NCBI RefSeq assembly: GCF_008710745.1
Contig: NZ_VYSA01000005.1
Coordinates: 1 to 64,000 of the forward strand
Reading direction: 5' to 3'
DNA length: 64,000 nt
Origin: Microbacterium rhizomatis
GTDB taxonomy: Bacteria; Actinomycetota; Actinomycetes; Actinomycetales; Microbacteriaceae
Part shown: piece by piece, positions 1-7,618 of the stretch
How the letters are laid out: each line of letters starts with the position of its first letter
Numbering within the stretch: position 1 is the first letter of the stretch
Program-made: the position numbers and the translations under genes
Notes under the pieces: model-generated
What the model was told of the DNA's origin: nothing
Databases searched by the model: none
What the model saw: the letters and a program-made list of their open reading frames with translations, nothing else

Positions 1-401
1 TGGTGGGTCGTTTGGTGATGCCGTATCCGGCGGGTTCGTTGGTGAGGGTGGGTGGGGTGGGGGTGAAGGAGACGAGGTCGGCGAGGGTGATTTCGCGGAT
101 GAGTCCGACTTCGTAGTCCATGTTGCAGCGGTTGATCCGGTGGCAGGGGTCATCGGGCGCGACGCCGGGGGTGGTCTGTGCCGGGGCGGGCGCGGTGCCC
201 TGATCTCGTGGGGAGTCGTTGTTGCCGCTGCCGGGGGTGCGTGACCGAACCACCGATATCGACGCTCGACCCATCGTTCACGACATCACAGTTGTTGAAA
301 TATCCGTTTGACTGGCAGCCTTCCGCAGCGTGTGCCGCCGTCGGAAGCATGAGTGCTGCAAGACCGGCCATAGCCACTACCGCGACTAGCTTCCTGCGCA
401 T
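1..401 (-). pseudogene. secreted PKD-type protein, frameshifted and cut by the window edge
   Basis: The gene starts at 401 with a clear Sec signal peptide (MRRKLVAVVAMAG, hydrophobic core, AHA cleavage site) followed by a Cys-containing mature N-terminus (GCQSNGYFNNCDVV). In this frame it stops at 150 after an arginine-rich tail that looks like out-of-frame sequence. Reading one base over from about 239 restores a sensible protein to position 1, with TPGSGNND, two CxxxxC-like cysteines and ITLADLVSFTPTPPTLTNEP. I recognise that pattern from a secreted family of Microbacteriaceae that carries a PKD-like domain further on, beyond the window. The start overlaps the end of the upstream lipoprotein gene by 16 bases, so the two are probably co-transcribed. 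The shift is either a real mutation or a sequencing error of one extra G near 239. Confidence 0.7.
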
Positions 402-922
402 AGCGGCGCCCCTTCTCTGCCATCAATGGTCGATAGCAACAGTCCTGTAGGCGAGGCCGCAGGCTTGAGCGTTACCTGCATCGACTGCACCGGTCGTCGA
501 TCAGGGCTGACGACCGAATTGCCGTTCTTGTCGACCCCGGTAATTGCAGAAACGTCCAAGCACACGGCAATACTGATATCGGTGCTCGGTGTTGCCTGCG
601 TCGTCGAATGCTCGATGAGCGTGACCACAGAGTGACCAGACATCTTCCACTTGTCTGCGTACATCTGGCTGAACGATTCGCGGGCTGAAGCGTTCGCGTC
701 ACCCGTAGTCCAGTCAAAAACAGCCCTGAAGGTGTGCGGATCGCTCAGATCGACCTTGTTGAGCGCGTCGACGTAGTTGCGGTAGGTCTGCTCGGCGGCG
801 GCGAACGCTTCTTCTTCGCTGACGAACGCGGGCGTGGCAGTGACGGGCTCGGGCTGGCCTGAGCATCCGCTGATCATCACCGCCAGCAGGGCGACGGCGA
901 GAAAGGGGAGTGGTGACTTCAT
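386..922 (-). CDS. lipoprotein of unknown function
   Basis: This encodes 178 residues and starts with a lipoprotein signal peptide (MKSPLPFLAVALLAVMISGC, lipobox ISGC at residues 17-20), so it should be a lipid-anchored surface protein. The mature part has a helical stretch (EEEAFAAAEQTYRNYVDAL) and then an alpha/beta region with DWTTGDANAS and SVVTLIEHS. This resembles a lipoprotein commonly paired with a PKD-type secreted protein in Microbacterium genomes, and that partner follows here with a 16-base overlap. I chose the ATG at 922 because the signal peptide begins there; the open frame runs upstream without a plausible start. The function is unknown. Confidence 0.75.
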   Translation of the reverse strand: MKSPLPFLAVALLAVMISGCSGQPEPVTATPAFVSEEEAFAAAEQTYRNYVDALNKVDLSDPHTFRAVFDWTTGDANASARESFSQMYADKWKMSGHSVVTLIEHSTTQATPSTDISIAVCLDVSAITGVDKNGNSVVSPDRRPVQSMQVTLKPAASPTGLLLSTIDGREGAPLCAGS

Positions 923-975
923 GGCACCACCGTAACTATTGCTACGGTACGCCGTGAAAGTTATCCACAGGGGCG

Positions 976-1428
976 TCAAGACCGCCGCGCGAGCTCCGCG
1001 TTCAGCATCGAGAACGTGCGCTCGTGGGCGAGGCGCGCGTGCCGTGCCATATAGGCCACAAGCGGCAGAGGCGCCTCGACTTCGGTGACCTCGCCGACGA
1101 CGGTTCCGACATCCGTCGCTCGCGCGGTCGTCGTGGTGCGCAGGTAGCAGCCGGGGGCGGCCCTGACGCGCCCCTCGAGCGAGTCGGGCGACACACGGGT
1201 CATCCGGGCGGGGAAGCGGATCGTGTACCGCAACGGCCCGAGGCGCGGGCGCTCGACCACGGCCCATTCCGCCCATTCGCCGTCGGCCGCCGTGCCGCGC
1301 GCGACGACCTGCGCCGATTGCAGATAGGGGTGCATCCCGCGGTGCGCCGAGAGGTCGGCGAGGAAGTCGATGACCCCTGCCGGCGGCGCCGAGACGATGG
1401 TCGTCAGTTCGAACGAGCGGGTGGCCAT
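976..1428 (-). CDS. SRPBCC (START-like) family protein
   Basis: The protein is 150 residues starting at MATRSFELTTIVSAPPAGV. The first strand followed by the APPAGVIDFLADLSAH helix pair, and the C-terminal long helix (LPLVAYMARHARLAHERTFSMLNAEL), are typical of the SRPBCC/polyketide-cyclase fold, which binds hydrophobic ligands in a cavity. No catalytic residues can be assigned. It is a single gene, and the start at 1428 fits the fold boundary better than the upstream ATG. The assignment rests on recognised family pattern, not on a search. Confidence 0.75.
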   Translation of the reverse strand: MATRSFELTTIVSAPPAGVIDFLADLSAHRGMHPYLQSAQVVARGTAADGEWAEWAVVERPRLGPLRYTIRFPARMTRVSPDSLEGRVRAAPGCYLRTTTTARATDVGTVVGEVTEVEAPLPLVAYMARHARLAHERTFSMLNAELARRS

Positions 1429-1528
1429 CGCCCCATCATGGCGCGCCGTGCTCACGACGCACAGCACTACATGCGACCGTGCCGGGGTTGTCCTCTCGGA
1501 ACCGTCAAACGCCCGGGAAGAAGACCGA

Positions 1529-4222
1529 TCAGCGCAGGAACTGATACCTGATTTCTACCTGGATCTGGCTGAGGCCCGACAAATCCAGCCCGGCGTTTTC
1601 ACGCGCGCCGACCACCGAGACGCTCCAGTCGCCGCCGACGCCGCGACCCCAGAAGGCGAGCGAGAGCGGGGCGGTGAGCGGAAGGTCGACCGAGTCGGGC
1701 TCCTCCGGCGACAGCGGCGTGAGCACCGCGCGTCGCGTGCTCGTCCGCGCCTGCAGTAGCTGCACGTCGATCGTGCCGTCGGCACGACGCTGCTCGTACC
1801 TTCCGCCGTGGCGGATCTCGCACGAGATCGCGCCGGACGGGTGTGCGGCGCCGACGAGGGCGAGCCGCACGCTGCGGATCTTCGCGTCGGCCCGGCCGGC
1901 GGGGATCTTCGCGGCATCCACGAAGAAGTCGAAGCGACCCGTCGCGCGCAGCTGCTCGAACTCGCGGTCGCCGGGCTCGAAGATGCGGCTCAGAACGTCT
2001 TGGTCGTGGTCGCGCTGGAAGTACGCGAGGTAGTCCTGCTGGATGCTGAGCGGCTTCATCATCTGCCCCCACGACGCGGTCAGGGCGGTCGCGAGGTCGA
2101 TGTCGGAGAGATCGTGCTCCTGGTACTTGAGCCACGTCTCGGCGCTCAAGACGCCGGCATCGAGCGCGATGTTGCCCGCCTGCGGCTGCAGCGTGAGGAT
2201 CTCGACCGACCGCGCGGCGCGGAACGCCATGCTGTTGAGGGCCTCGGCGCTCGACTGCGCGATGCTGATCGCGAGGAGCCCCGCCTGCCGCACCGACTCG
2301 GCGTCGACCTGGAGCTTGTCGGCGAGCGTTCCGGCCTGGCTGGCCAGTTCGGCCGCCCGCGCCGACCGCGCCTGCGCGGCGTCGATGCGCTGCTGCGCGA
2401 GCGCGACGCGGTTGTTGGCGATGAGGAGCTGGTGCGCGAGCTCGGCGCCGCGGCGCACGAGGGCGACCTGCTCCGAGTTGTCGGGCGTCGAAGACGCGGT
2501 GAGCTTCTCCACGACCCCGATGAAGTTGACGATGGTCTTTCCGGCTGCGATGACAGCATCCGCTTGCTTGCCGACCTTCTTGTAGGCGTCTTCGACCGCC
2601 TTCGTGTCGGCCTTCGTTCCGGCGAGCAGCGCCTTGGCGAGCGGTTCGGCCTGTGCGGTGACGGTGTCGACCAGGCTCACCATGGCGGGCACGAGGGCGA
2701 CGAGGCTGGCTCCGCCGGTGGGGATGGCGGCGATCACGCCGACGACGGCGCCCGCGACCGAGGCGACCGTGCCGATCAGGTCTCCGAAACCGAACGACGT
2801 CTCTTTCATCTTCGCCATCGCGGCCTGCAGGTCGGCGCTCGCCTCGTCGAGCTGCTGCTGCACGAGGCTCGCTTCGTCGGTGGCGATGCTCTTCTCGGAT
2901 GCTGCCAGCTCGGCGTCATTGTCGAAATTGCGCCGTGCGGCATCGGCGGCCTGCTGCTGCGACACGACGAGTGCAGCGAGGTCAGCGGTGGTGCCGCTGG
3001 AGAAGATCGTGTCGATGCCGTGCAGCAGGAAGCCCGTCGCGAGGGTGCTGAACCCCTGGTACGCCTGGATATACGTGTCGAAGTCGGGCCAGATGTCGAG
3101 CTCGGGGGAGAGGCCGAGCACGTTCGTGCCACCGCCGACCCAGATGCGCTGGCCCGCGACATCCTGCGAAACTCCGACGAGCTGAGCCTGCAGACGCAGC
3201 CCGAACCCGTTGTCGGGCTGCAGCTCGAGCCCGCGGGCGATCTCGGTCGCGGCGAGCTCTCCGTTCTCCGTCGGGTCTTCGGAGCTCGGGTTGTACCGGT
3301 GGTAGTAGTACTCGCCCATCGCGATGCGGAACGGTGCCCAGTAGTTGGCCCACGACGACCCGGTCGAATCGAGCAGGGGGCGCAGGCCCGCGATGAAGTC
3401 GTCTTCCGACACCGTCGATCGGGTGACGGAGCCCTCGGCCCCCCAGTTGCCGGGGGCTCCGTCTTGGCCGGGGGATGCTGCGCTCGGGCTGTAGGCACCG
3501 TCGGCGCCCGCGGCACCTCCCGCGCCGCCTCCCCCCGGAGCACCGGGCGCGGTCGTGAAGACCGGCTCGGTGTCGTCGGTGATCGAGGTGAAGACGATCG
3601 TGCCACCGTTGCCGCCCGAGCCGCCGGGAGCGCCGTACCCGCCGTTGCCACCGGGGGTGCCGTCGATCGTCATCTCGGGCACGAGCACGTCTTCGTACTC
3701 GAAGTCGAACGGGTCGTTCGGCGTGAGGTCGCGCTGCTCGGTGTGCTCGGCCGTGTACGAGCCGTTGCCGCCGGCCGTGCCGTTGCCGCCGCGGCCGCCG
3801 CTCGTGGCGTTGCCGCCGGCGACCGAGATCTGCGCGTTGACCGTGCGCCGGGCGTAGATCGTGACGCTGCCGCCGTCGTCGCCGGGCGAGCCCGCGGTAC
3901 CGCTCTGCCCGTCGCTGCCCGGAGCGAGCGGACGACCGTCGTGCGAATACATCTGCGACATGGGCAGGGGTACGCCGTCGAGTCCGTTTGTGCCGGAGGC
4001 CCTGGCATCCTTCCCCCGTGCGTAGATCGTGAAGCCCGCGCCGTCGAACAGGTCGGTGACGATCACGAGCGGGCGCTCGGTGATGCGCAGTTCCTTTGCG
4101 AGGGTGACTTTGCGGGCGAGCAGGAACACCGGGCCATCGCCGGCGTAGGTGCGGCAGATGTCTTCGATCTCTTTCGTGACGATGATCTCGTCGCGGATGT
4201 ACGGGGAGGTGTAGACGGGCAT
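1529..4222 (-). CDS. large Gly-rich/alpha-helical protein with Tc-toxin-like C-terminus
   Basis: The protein is 897 residues. Residues 1-70 are beta-rich (EIIVTKEIEDICRTYAG, LVIVTDLFDGAGFTIYARG). Residues about 70-260 are a collagen-like, glycine-rich region (GGRGGNGTAGGNG, GGGGAGGAAGADG). Residues 270-400 look globular. Residues 410-690 are mostly amphipathic helix and coiled coil, interrupted by a hydrophobic segment at 484-519 rich in V/A/G. The last 200 residues are beta-rich and end in LDLSGLSQIQVEIRYQFL, a motif similar to the C-terminal TcB-binding part of insecticidal TcA proteins. A long helical shaft, a hydrophobic hairpin and this C-terminus would fit a pore-forming or injection protein, but there is no signal peptide and no TcB/TcC partner nearby. 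Function is inference only. Confidence 0.55.
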   Translation of the reverse strand: MPVYTSPYIRDEIIVTKEIEDICRTYAGDGPVFLLARKVTLAKELRITERPLVIVTDLFDGAGFTIYARGKDARASGTNGLDGVPLPMSQMYSHDGRPLAPGSDGQSGTAGSPGDDGGSVTIYARRTVNAQISVAGGNATSGGRGGNGTAGGNGSYTAEHTEQRDLTPNDPFDFEYEDVLVPEMTIDGTPGGNGGYGAPGGSGGNGGTIVFTSITDDTEPVFTTAPGAPGGGGAGGAAGADGAYSPSAASPGQDGAPGNWGAEGSVTRSTVSEDDFIAGLRPLLDSTGSSWANYWAPFRIAMGEYYYHRYNPSSEDPTENGELAATEIARGLELQPDNGFGLRLQAQLVGVSQDVAGQRIWVGGGTNVLGLSPELDIWPDFDTYIQAYQGFSTLATGFLLHGIDTIFSSGTTADLAALVVSQQQAADAARRNFDNDAELAASEKSIATDEASLVQQQLDEASADLQAAMAKMKETSFGFGDLIGTVASVAGAVVGVIAAIPTGGASLVALVPAMVSLVDTVTAQAEPLAKALLAGTKADTKAVEDAYKKVGKQADAVIAAGKTIVNFIGVVEKLTASSTPDNSEQVALVRRGAELAHQLLIANNRVALAQQRIDAAQARSARAAELASQAGTLADKLQVDAESVRQAGLLAISIAQSSAEALNSMAFRAARSVEILTLQPQAGNIALDAGVLSAETWLKYQEHDLSDIDLATALTASWGQMMKPLSIQQDYLAYFQRDHDQDVLSRIFEPGDREFEQLRATGRFDFFVDAAKIPAGRADAKIRSVRLALVGAAHPSGAISCEIRHGGRYEQRRADGTIDVQLLQARTSTRRAVLTPLSPEEPDSVDLPLTAPLSLAFWGRGVGGDWSVSVVGARENAGLDLSGLSQIQVEIRYQFLR

Positions 4223-4410
4223 CGATGCGTCCTTCGCAGGTGGTGGCGGGGGTCGAATCGGAGGAGCGGTGTGGGGGTGCCGCTGATACGTCGGGTCTGC
4301 GGTTCGAAGATTGTGGTTCGAAGGGGGCGGCGAAAGATCAGAGCTTTCTTGGAGGGCGATTCATAGTGTGATCCGCGGCGCGCCCGAGCGCCACGGGCGG
4401 AAGGAACCCT

Positions 4411-4902
4411 GTGAACGAAAGCATCGCGACGACCGGATGGATGCCGCGCCTGTGGCGGGCGTTCGGCCTCGACTTTCCGATGGGACGCAGGCAGCCGGCC
4501 GTCGGGAGAACGATCGTGGCCACTGTGGTCGCACTCGTCGGGTCGATCGCCGCGTGTGCGGTGCTCGCGTGGCTCGGGCCGATCGTCTTCCCGCGTACGG
4601 CCGGGTACGAGCACTACGGCTTCGCCGACTACGCGAAGCTGACCACGATCGGTGTGCTGATCGCGTGCGCGGCGTGGCCGCTCGTGACGATGGTGACGAC
4701 GCGGGCGGCGCGGCTGTATTTCTGGCTCGCGGTGATCGTGACGGTGGGGTCGTTCGTTCCCGACCTGTGGCTTCTCGTGCGCGGAGACGACGCTGAGGCG
4801 GTGCTGGTGCTCGCGGTCATGCACGTTGCGCTCGCAGTGGTGACGTATCCGGCAATGGTGCTGATTGCGCCGCAACGTTCTGGGTCGACGCGGGCCGCGT
4901 GA
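4411..4902 (+). CDS. DUF6069-like membrane protein
   Basis: This encodes 163 residues with four predicted membrane helices, beginning near ATVVALVGSIAACAVLAWLG, LTTIGVLIACAAWPLVTMV, LYFWLAVIVTVGSFVPDLW and AVLVLAVMHVALAVVTYPAMV. The spacing and the FVPDLW motif after helix three are characteristic of the DUF6069 family of small actinobacterial membrane proteins. The GTG start has AAGGA seven bases upstream. No enzymatic role is known for the family. Confidence 0.75.
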   Translation: MNESIATTGWMPRLWRAFGLDFPMGRRQPAVGRTIVATVVALVGSIAACAVLAWLGPIVFPRTAGYEHYGFADYAKLTTIGVLIACAAWPLVTMVTTRAARLYFWLAVIVTVGSFVPDLWLLVRGDDAEAVLVLAVMHVALAVVTYPAMVLIAPQRSGSTRAA

Positions 4903-4962
4903 CCCGGCGATAGGGGCGCTCACCCCTGGCCGGTGTGCTCGTCGCGTGAGTACGTTGTTGTG

Positions 4963-5376
4963 ATGAACGAGCTCTGGTCAGGTTCGGCGGCCGCCATCCT
5001 TCCCGTTGCCGATCTCGCGCGAGCGGTGGCGTTCTACCGGGGGATCGGCTTCGACGTCGACGAGTCGGATGCCGGCGCCTACGCATTCGTCGAGTCCGGC
5101 GGCACGCGATTCCATCTCTCGGAGTCGCCCGGCTTCGACCCGTTCGTGAACGCGGGGATGGTGTACCTCTACGTCGACGACCCGGATGCCGTGCACGCGA
5201 TGCTCGGGATCGAGGATCTGCGGCTCGATCACGCCGCGCTCGTCAAGCGCTGGCGGCGCGGCGAGTCGCTGGCCCGCATCCGGCCGGTGAGGGATGAACC
5301 GTGGGGGACGCGCGAGTTCTCGTTCGCCGACCCCGACAACAACCTCGTGCGGGTGGGCACGCGGCTGGTTCGGTGA
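4963..5376 (+). CDS. glyoxalase/bleomycin-resistance (VOC) family protein
   Basis: The 137-residue protein has the VOC-fold signature: AAILPVADLARAVAFYRGIGFDVD at the N-terminus, VYLYVDDPDAVHAM in the middle, and GTREFSFADPDNNLVRVG at the end. These are the two beta-alpha-beta-beta-beta modules. VOC proteins include glyoxalases, dioxygenases and antibiotic-binding proteins, and the substrate here cannot be told. The second-module metal/ligand region (REFSFADPDNN) is intact. I use the ATG at 4963, in front of the first beta strand. The gene ends 40 bases before the tRNA gene. Confidence 0.8.
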   Translation: MNELWSGSAAAILPVADLARAVAFYRGIGFDVDESDAGAYAFVESGGTRFHLSESPGFDPFVNAGMVYLYVDDPDAVHAMLGIEDLRLDHAALVKRWRRGESLARIRPVRDEPWGTREFSFADPDNNLVRVGTRLVR

Positions 5377-5416
5377 AGTCGATCGCGCCAGGGCGTCGGT
5401 AAGCTGGATGCTGCCA

Positions 5417-5488
5417 GCCTCTGTAGCTCAATGGAAGAGCAGTTCCGTCCTAAGGAAACGGTTGGGGGTTCGAGTCCCTCCAGGGGCA
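5417..5488 (+). tRNA. tRNA-Arg(CCT), integration target
   Basis: A full cloverleaf can be drawn. The acceptor GCCTCTG pairs with CAGGGGC, the anticodon stem GTTCC/GGAAC flanks the loop GTCCTAA with anticodon CCT, and the T-arm is GGGGG-TTCGAGT-CCCTC. The discriminator base is A and only CC of CCA follows. The 3' end (5469-5486) is the left attachment core of the genomic island, so bases after the core were supplied by the island. A T-rich stretch just downstream (5494-5500) may end transcription. Confidence 0.93.
5469..5486. repeat. attL core (18-bp direct repeat)
   Basis: TTCGAGTCCCTCCAGGGG lies in the T-arm and acceptor of the tRNA-Arg gene. The same 18 bases recur at 33380-33397. Extending by two bases gives 19 of 20 matches (C/G mismatch, then A/A). 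Confidence 0.9.
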
Positions 5489-5503
5489 CCGTCTCTTTTT
5501 GCC

Positions 5504-5532
5504 TCTGACCAGGTATTTCTTCTGAGGTCAGA
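5504..5532. repeat. inverted repeat in the attL-proximal region
   Basis: TCTGACC (5504-5510) and GGTCAGA (5526-5532) form 7-base arms around a 15-base AT-rich spacer, between the tRNA and the integrase gene. It could be an integrase or excisionase binding site or a weak terminator. Confidence 0.4.
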
Positions 5533-5557
5533 CCACACAGATGGCGTATCTGCCCGC

Positions 5558-5570
5558 TTTTTGCCCGCAT
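5558..5570 (+). promoter_or_regulatory. putative integrase arm-type site (left)
   Basis: TTTTTGCCCGCAT occurs here and again at 33240-33252 near the opposite end of the element, each time next to a second TGCCCGC copy (5551-5557; 33254-33260). Shared short motifs near both att cores are what integrase arm sites look like. This is inference from the repeat alone. Confidence 0.4.
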
Positions 5571-5694
5571 TCTGAGAACTCTGAGGGCAGCGACGGCCGT
5601 CTTCAATGGCTTTCGTTCGACGGCCGTGGACACCAAAATTGAACATTTCGGACGAGATGTGCCTCGTCGAAAACTGAGCAATCTGCTCTCTGAC

Positions 5695-6825
5695 TTACTG
5701 CGGTCGCGGGTAGCGGGTCTGCGGACCCGACGGCAGCGCCACGAGCGGCATGGCCGCGTTGAGTCGCGTCGCCACCTCGTCCAGGTCATCCTCAAACAGG
5801 TCGGCGTAGGTGTCGAGCGTCATCGCGGCGGACGCGTGCCCGAGCATCCGCTGCACGGCCTTCACGTTGGCGCCCGAGCTGATCGCGAGCGACGCGGCGG
5901 TGTGGCGGAGGTCGTGAGGGGTCACCCGGGGGATGGATGGGTCGAACGCTTGCGCACGCCTCACTGCGTTCGCGAACCATCCTTGGCTGCCCGAGTTGCG
6001 CATGTGATTCACCCCGTCGCCGAACAGCAGCCCCTCGGGGCCTTTGCCGGCGCACGCCTGTTCGATCATCGGCGCGAGTCGGTCGGGGTAGGGGACGGAG
6101 CGCTTCTCATGCGTCTTGGGAGTGCCGACGTGGATCTCGTAGGCGATCATCACGGCGTTCTCCTCGATGACGAAGCGTTTACGCAAACGGTTCACACTAC
6201 GCACTCGCAACCCGGTCGCCTCACCCCAGCGCAGGCCCGTGTATGCCAGTGTCAAAACGAGAGTCGGATACGCCGAACATGCCGCGAGCGTCGCCACTTG
6301 GTCGTGCGTGAGATAGACGCGACGCTTGCCCGGACCCTTCCGGGGGAGGCTGCGCACATGTCGCGCCGGGTTGCTCGCGAGACGACGATCGTCGATCGCG
6401 ACGTCGAGGATTCCGGCGAGCACGCCCAGGGCGCGGAGGACCACCGTGCGCGATTTCTGCGATGCCAGGTCTGACACCCAATCCTGGACTTCTGAGCGCC
6501 GAATGGACGAGATCTCTCTGTCGGCCCACACCGGAGCGACATGGTTCTCCCATGCTCGCTCGAGCGTCATGTAGTACGAGGGTTTCGCCATCGGCGGCCG
6601 CTTGGCTCGCAACCAGCTGTCGGCAAACATCCGGACGGGAACCCTCGACGCCACCGGGTCGATGTACTCGCCCTTGGCCTTCGACACCGTGATCATTGCG
6701 AGGTAGAGCTCCGCTTCGCGGATCGTCTTGAACCCGCGCTTCTCCGCTTCTTTGCGATCCGGCTTCCGATAGCGCACGCGGTAGCGGCGACCCTTCACCG
6801 TTTCGTACGGGGTTACGCTGCCCAT
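5695..6825 (-). CDS. tyrosine recombinase/integrase
   Basis: This is a 376-residue phage-type integrase. It has an AP2-like arm-binding N-terminus (RYRVRYRKPDRKEAEKRGFK), a SAM-like core-binding domain (residues about 65-160) and a C-terminal catalytic domain with TGLRWGE (first Arg), HDLRHTAASLAI (HxxR), MLGHASAAMTLDTY (GH and nucleophile Tyr). All catalytic residues are present, so it should be active. It is the only integrase in the window and reads toward the tRNA, the usual layout for site-specific elements in tRNA genes. The start at 6825 has GGAGG seven bases upstream (GGAGGTCGAGATG). A perfect palindrome sits 37 bases upstream of the start. Confidence 0.95.
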   Translation of the reverse strand: MGSVTPYETVKGRRYRVRYRKPDRKEAEKRGFKTIREAELYLAMITVSKAKGEYIDPVASRVPVRMFADSWLRAKRPPMAKPSYYMTLERAWENHVAPVWADREISSIRRSEVQDWVSDLASQKSRTVVLRALGVLAGILDVAIDDRRLASNPARHVRSLPRKGPGKRRVYLTHDQVATLAACSAYPTLVLTLAYTGLRWGEATGLRVRSVNRLRKRFVIEENAVMIAYEIHVGTPKTHEKRSVPYPDRLAPMIEQACAGKGPEGLLFGDGVNHMRNSGSQGWFANAVRRAQAFDPSIPRVTPHDLRHTAASLAISSGANVKAVQRMLGHASAAMTLDTYADLFEDDLDEVATRLNAAMPLVALPSGPQTRYPRPQ

Positions 6826-6861
6826 CTCGACCTCCGCTCATGCCGGCTCGACGGTCGTCTT

Positions 6862-6882
6862 GACCAGTGTCCGACACTGGTC
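6862..6882. promoter_or_regulatory. 21-bp perfect palindrome upstream of the integrase
   Basis: Arms GACCAGTGTC (6862-6871) and GACACTGGTC (6873-6882) flank a single C. The position just upstream of the integrase start suggests a repressor operator. The rest of 6826-7210 holds no gene I can support. Confidence 0.6.
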
Positions 6883-7210
6883 GGATGCCGTCAACGCGGC
6901 CGACGAGGGATGTGGATACGTGGTGGAGAACGTCGTCGACTGGCGTTGAGAAGGGGCGCCTTCCTCCGACGCCGAGAGTGTAGCGATCGGTCGCATCTCC
7001 GTTCTCGCCGCTCACTCCTTGCAGACTCCGCGCTGGCGCGCGTCACTTAGCAGCCGTTCGACGACGCGCACTGCGCCGCGCCCGATCGCTGGGTTGCTGA
7101 TCGTCGACGGAAGACTATTGATCGGGAGTGCGCTGGCAGTTAGGAATCTGCAGCCCGGGCCAGCGCGCTGCGCATGATGGCCACTCGGAGGCGCGCTTGA
7201 CGACTTGGGG

Positions 7211-7618
7211 CTAGTGGGTCGCTTGTGACCCGACCGCCCTCCTCACCGCGGGTAGCGCGAGCTGATCTGAAGGCAGCCATGCCACCTCCCCAAGGTCGCT
7301 CGGCAGCAGCCAGCGGAGCTGGTCATGGTCTTCTCCGGCAGTAGGTTCACCCGTGACCACTGTGGCAAGAAACAGCCGCAGAACGTGCTTATCGCTAATG
7401 CGCCACGGCGCGCCGCCGTCCACAACTTCGCCCATGACGCTGATGGTCGAGTTCAGCTCCTCCTTCAGCTCCCGTGCCAGGGCTTCTTCAAGATTCTCGC
7501 CTTCCTCAACCTTGCCACCCGGGAACTCCCACTGGCCCGCGAGGTCGACTGGTCGAGTTCGACGTGCCGCCAGCACCCGCCCATCGCGAACGATCACCGC
7601 ACCGACGACCACACTCAT
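7211..7618 (-). CDS. NUDIX hydrolase (MutT-like)
   Basis: The 135-residue protein starts MSVVVGAVIVRDGRVLAARR and carries a Nudix box reading GKVEEGENLEEALARELKEE, with all the metal-binding glutamates in register. WEFPGGK just before it is typical of MutT/8-oxo-dGTP or (deoxy)nucleoside triphosphate pyrophosphohydrolases. One unusual point is that the Gly normally after the EE is replaced (EELNS). Its ATG overlaps the stop of the upstream helicase gene by four bases (ATGA), so the two are translationally coupled. Nudix partners next to DUF3427 helicases recur in bacteria. In this setting the protein may hydrolyse a nucleotide made or altered during infection; that is inference. Confidence 0.9.
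   Translation of the reverse strand: MSVVVGAVIVRDGRVLAARRTRPVDLAGQWEFPGGKVEEGENLEEALARELKEELNSTISVMGEVVDGGAPWRISDKHVLRLFLATVVTGEPTAGEDHDQLRWLLPSDLGEVAWLPSDQLALPAVRRAVGSQATH

Noticed and set aside
1808..4366. Very long open frame on the plus strand opposite the Gly-rich protein gene
   Set aside because: Its translation is Arg/Gly/Ala/Val-rich without domains, and it mirrors the strong coding pattern of the minus strand; it is a high-GC shadow.
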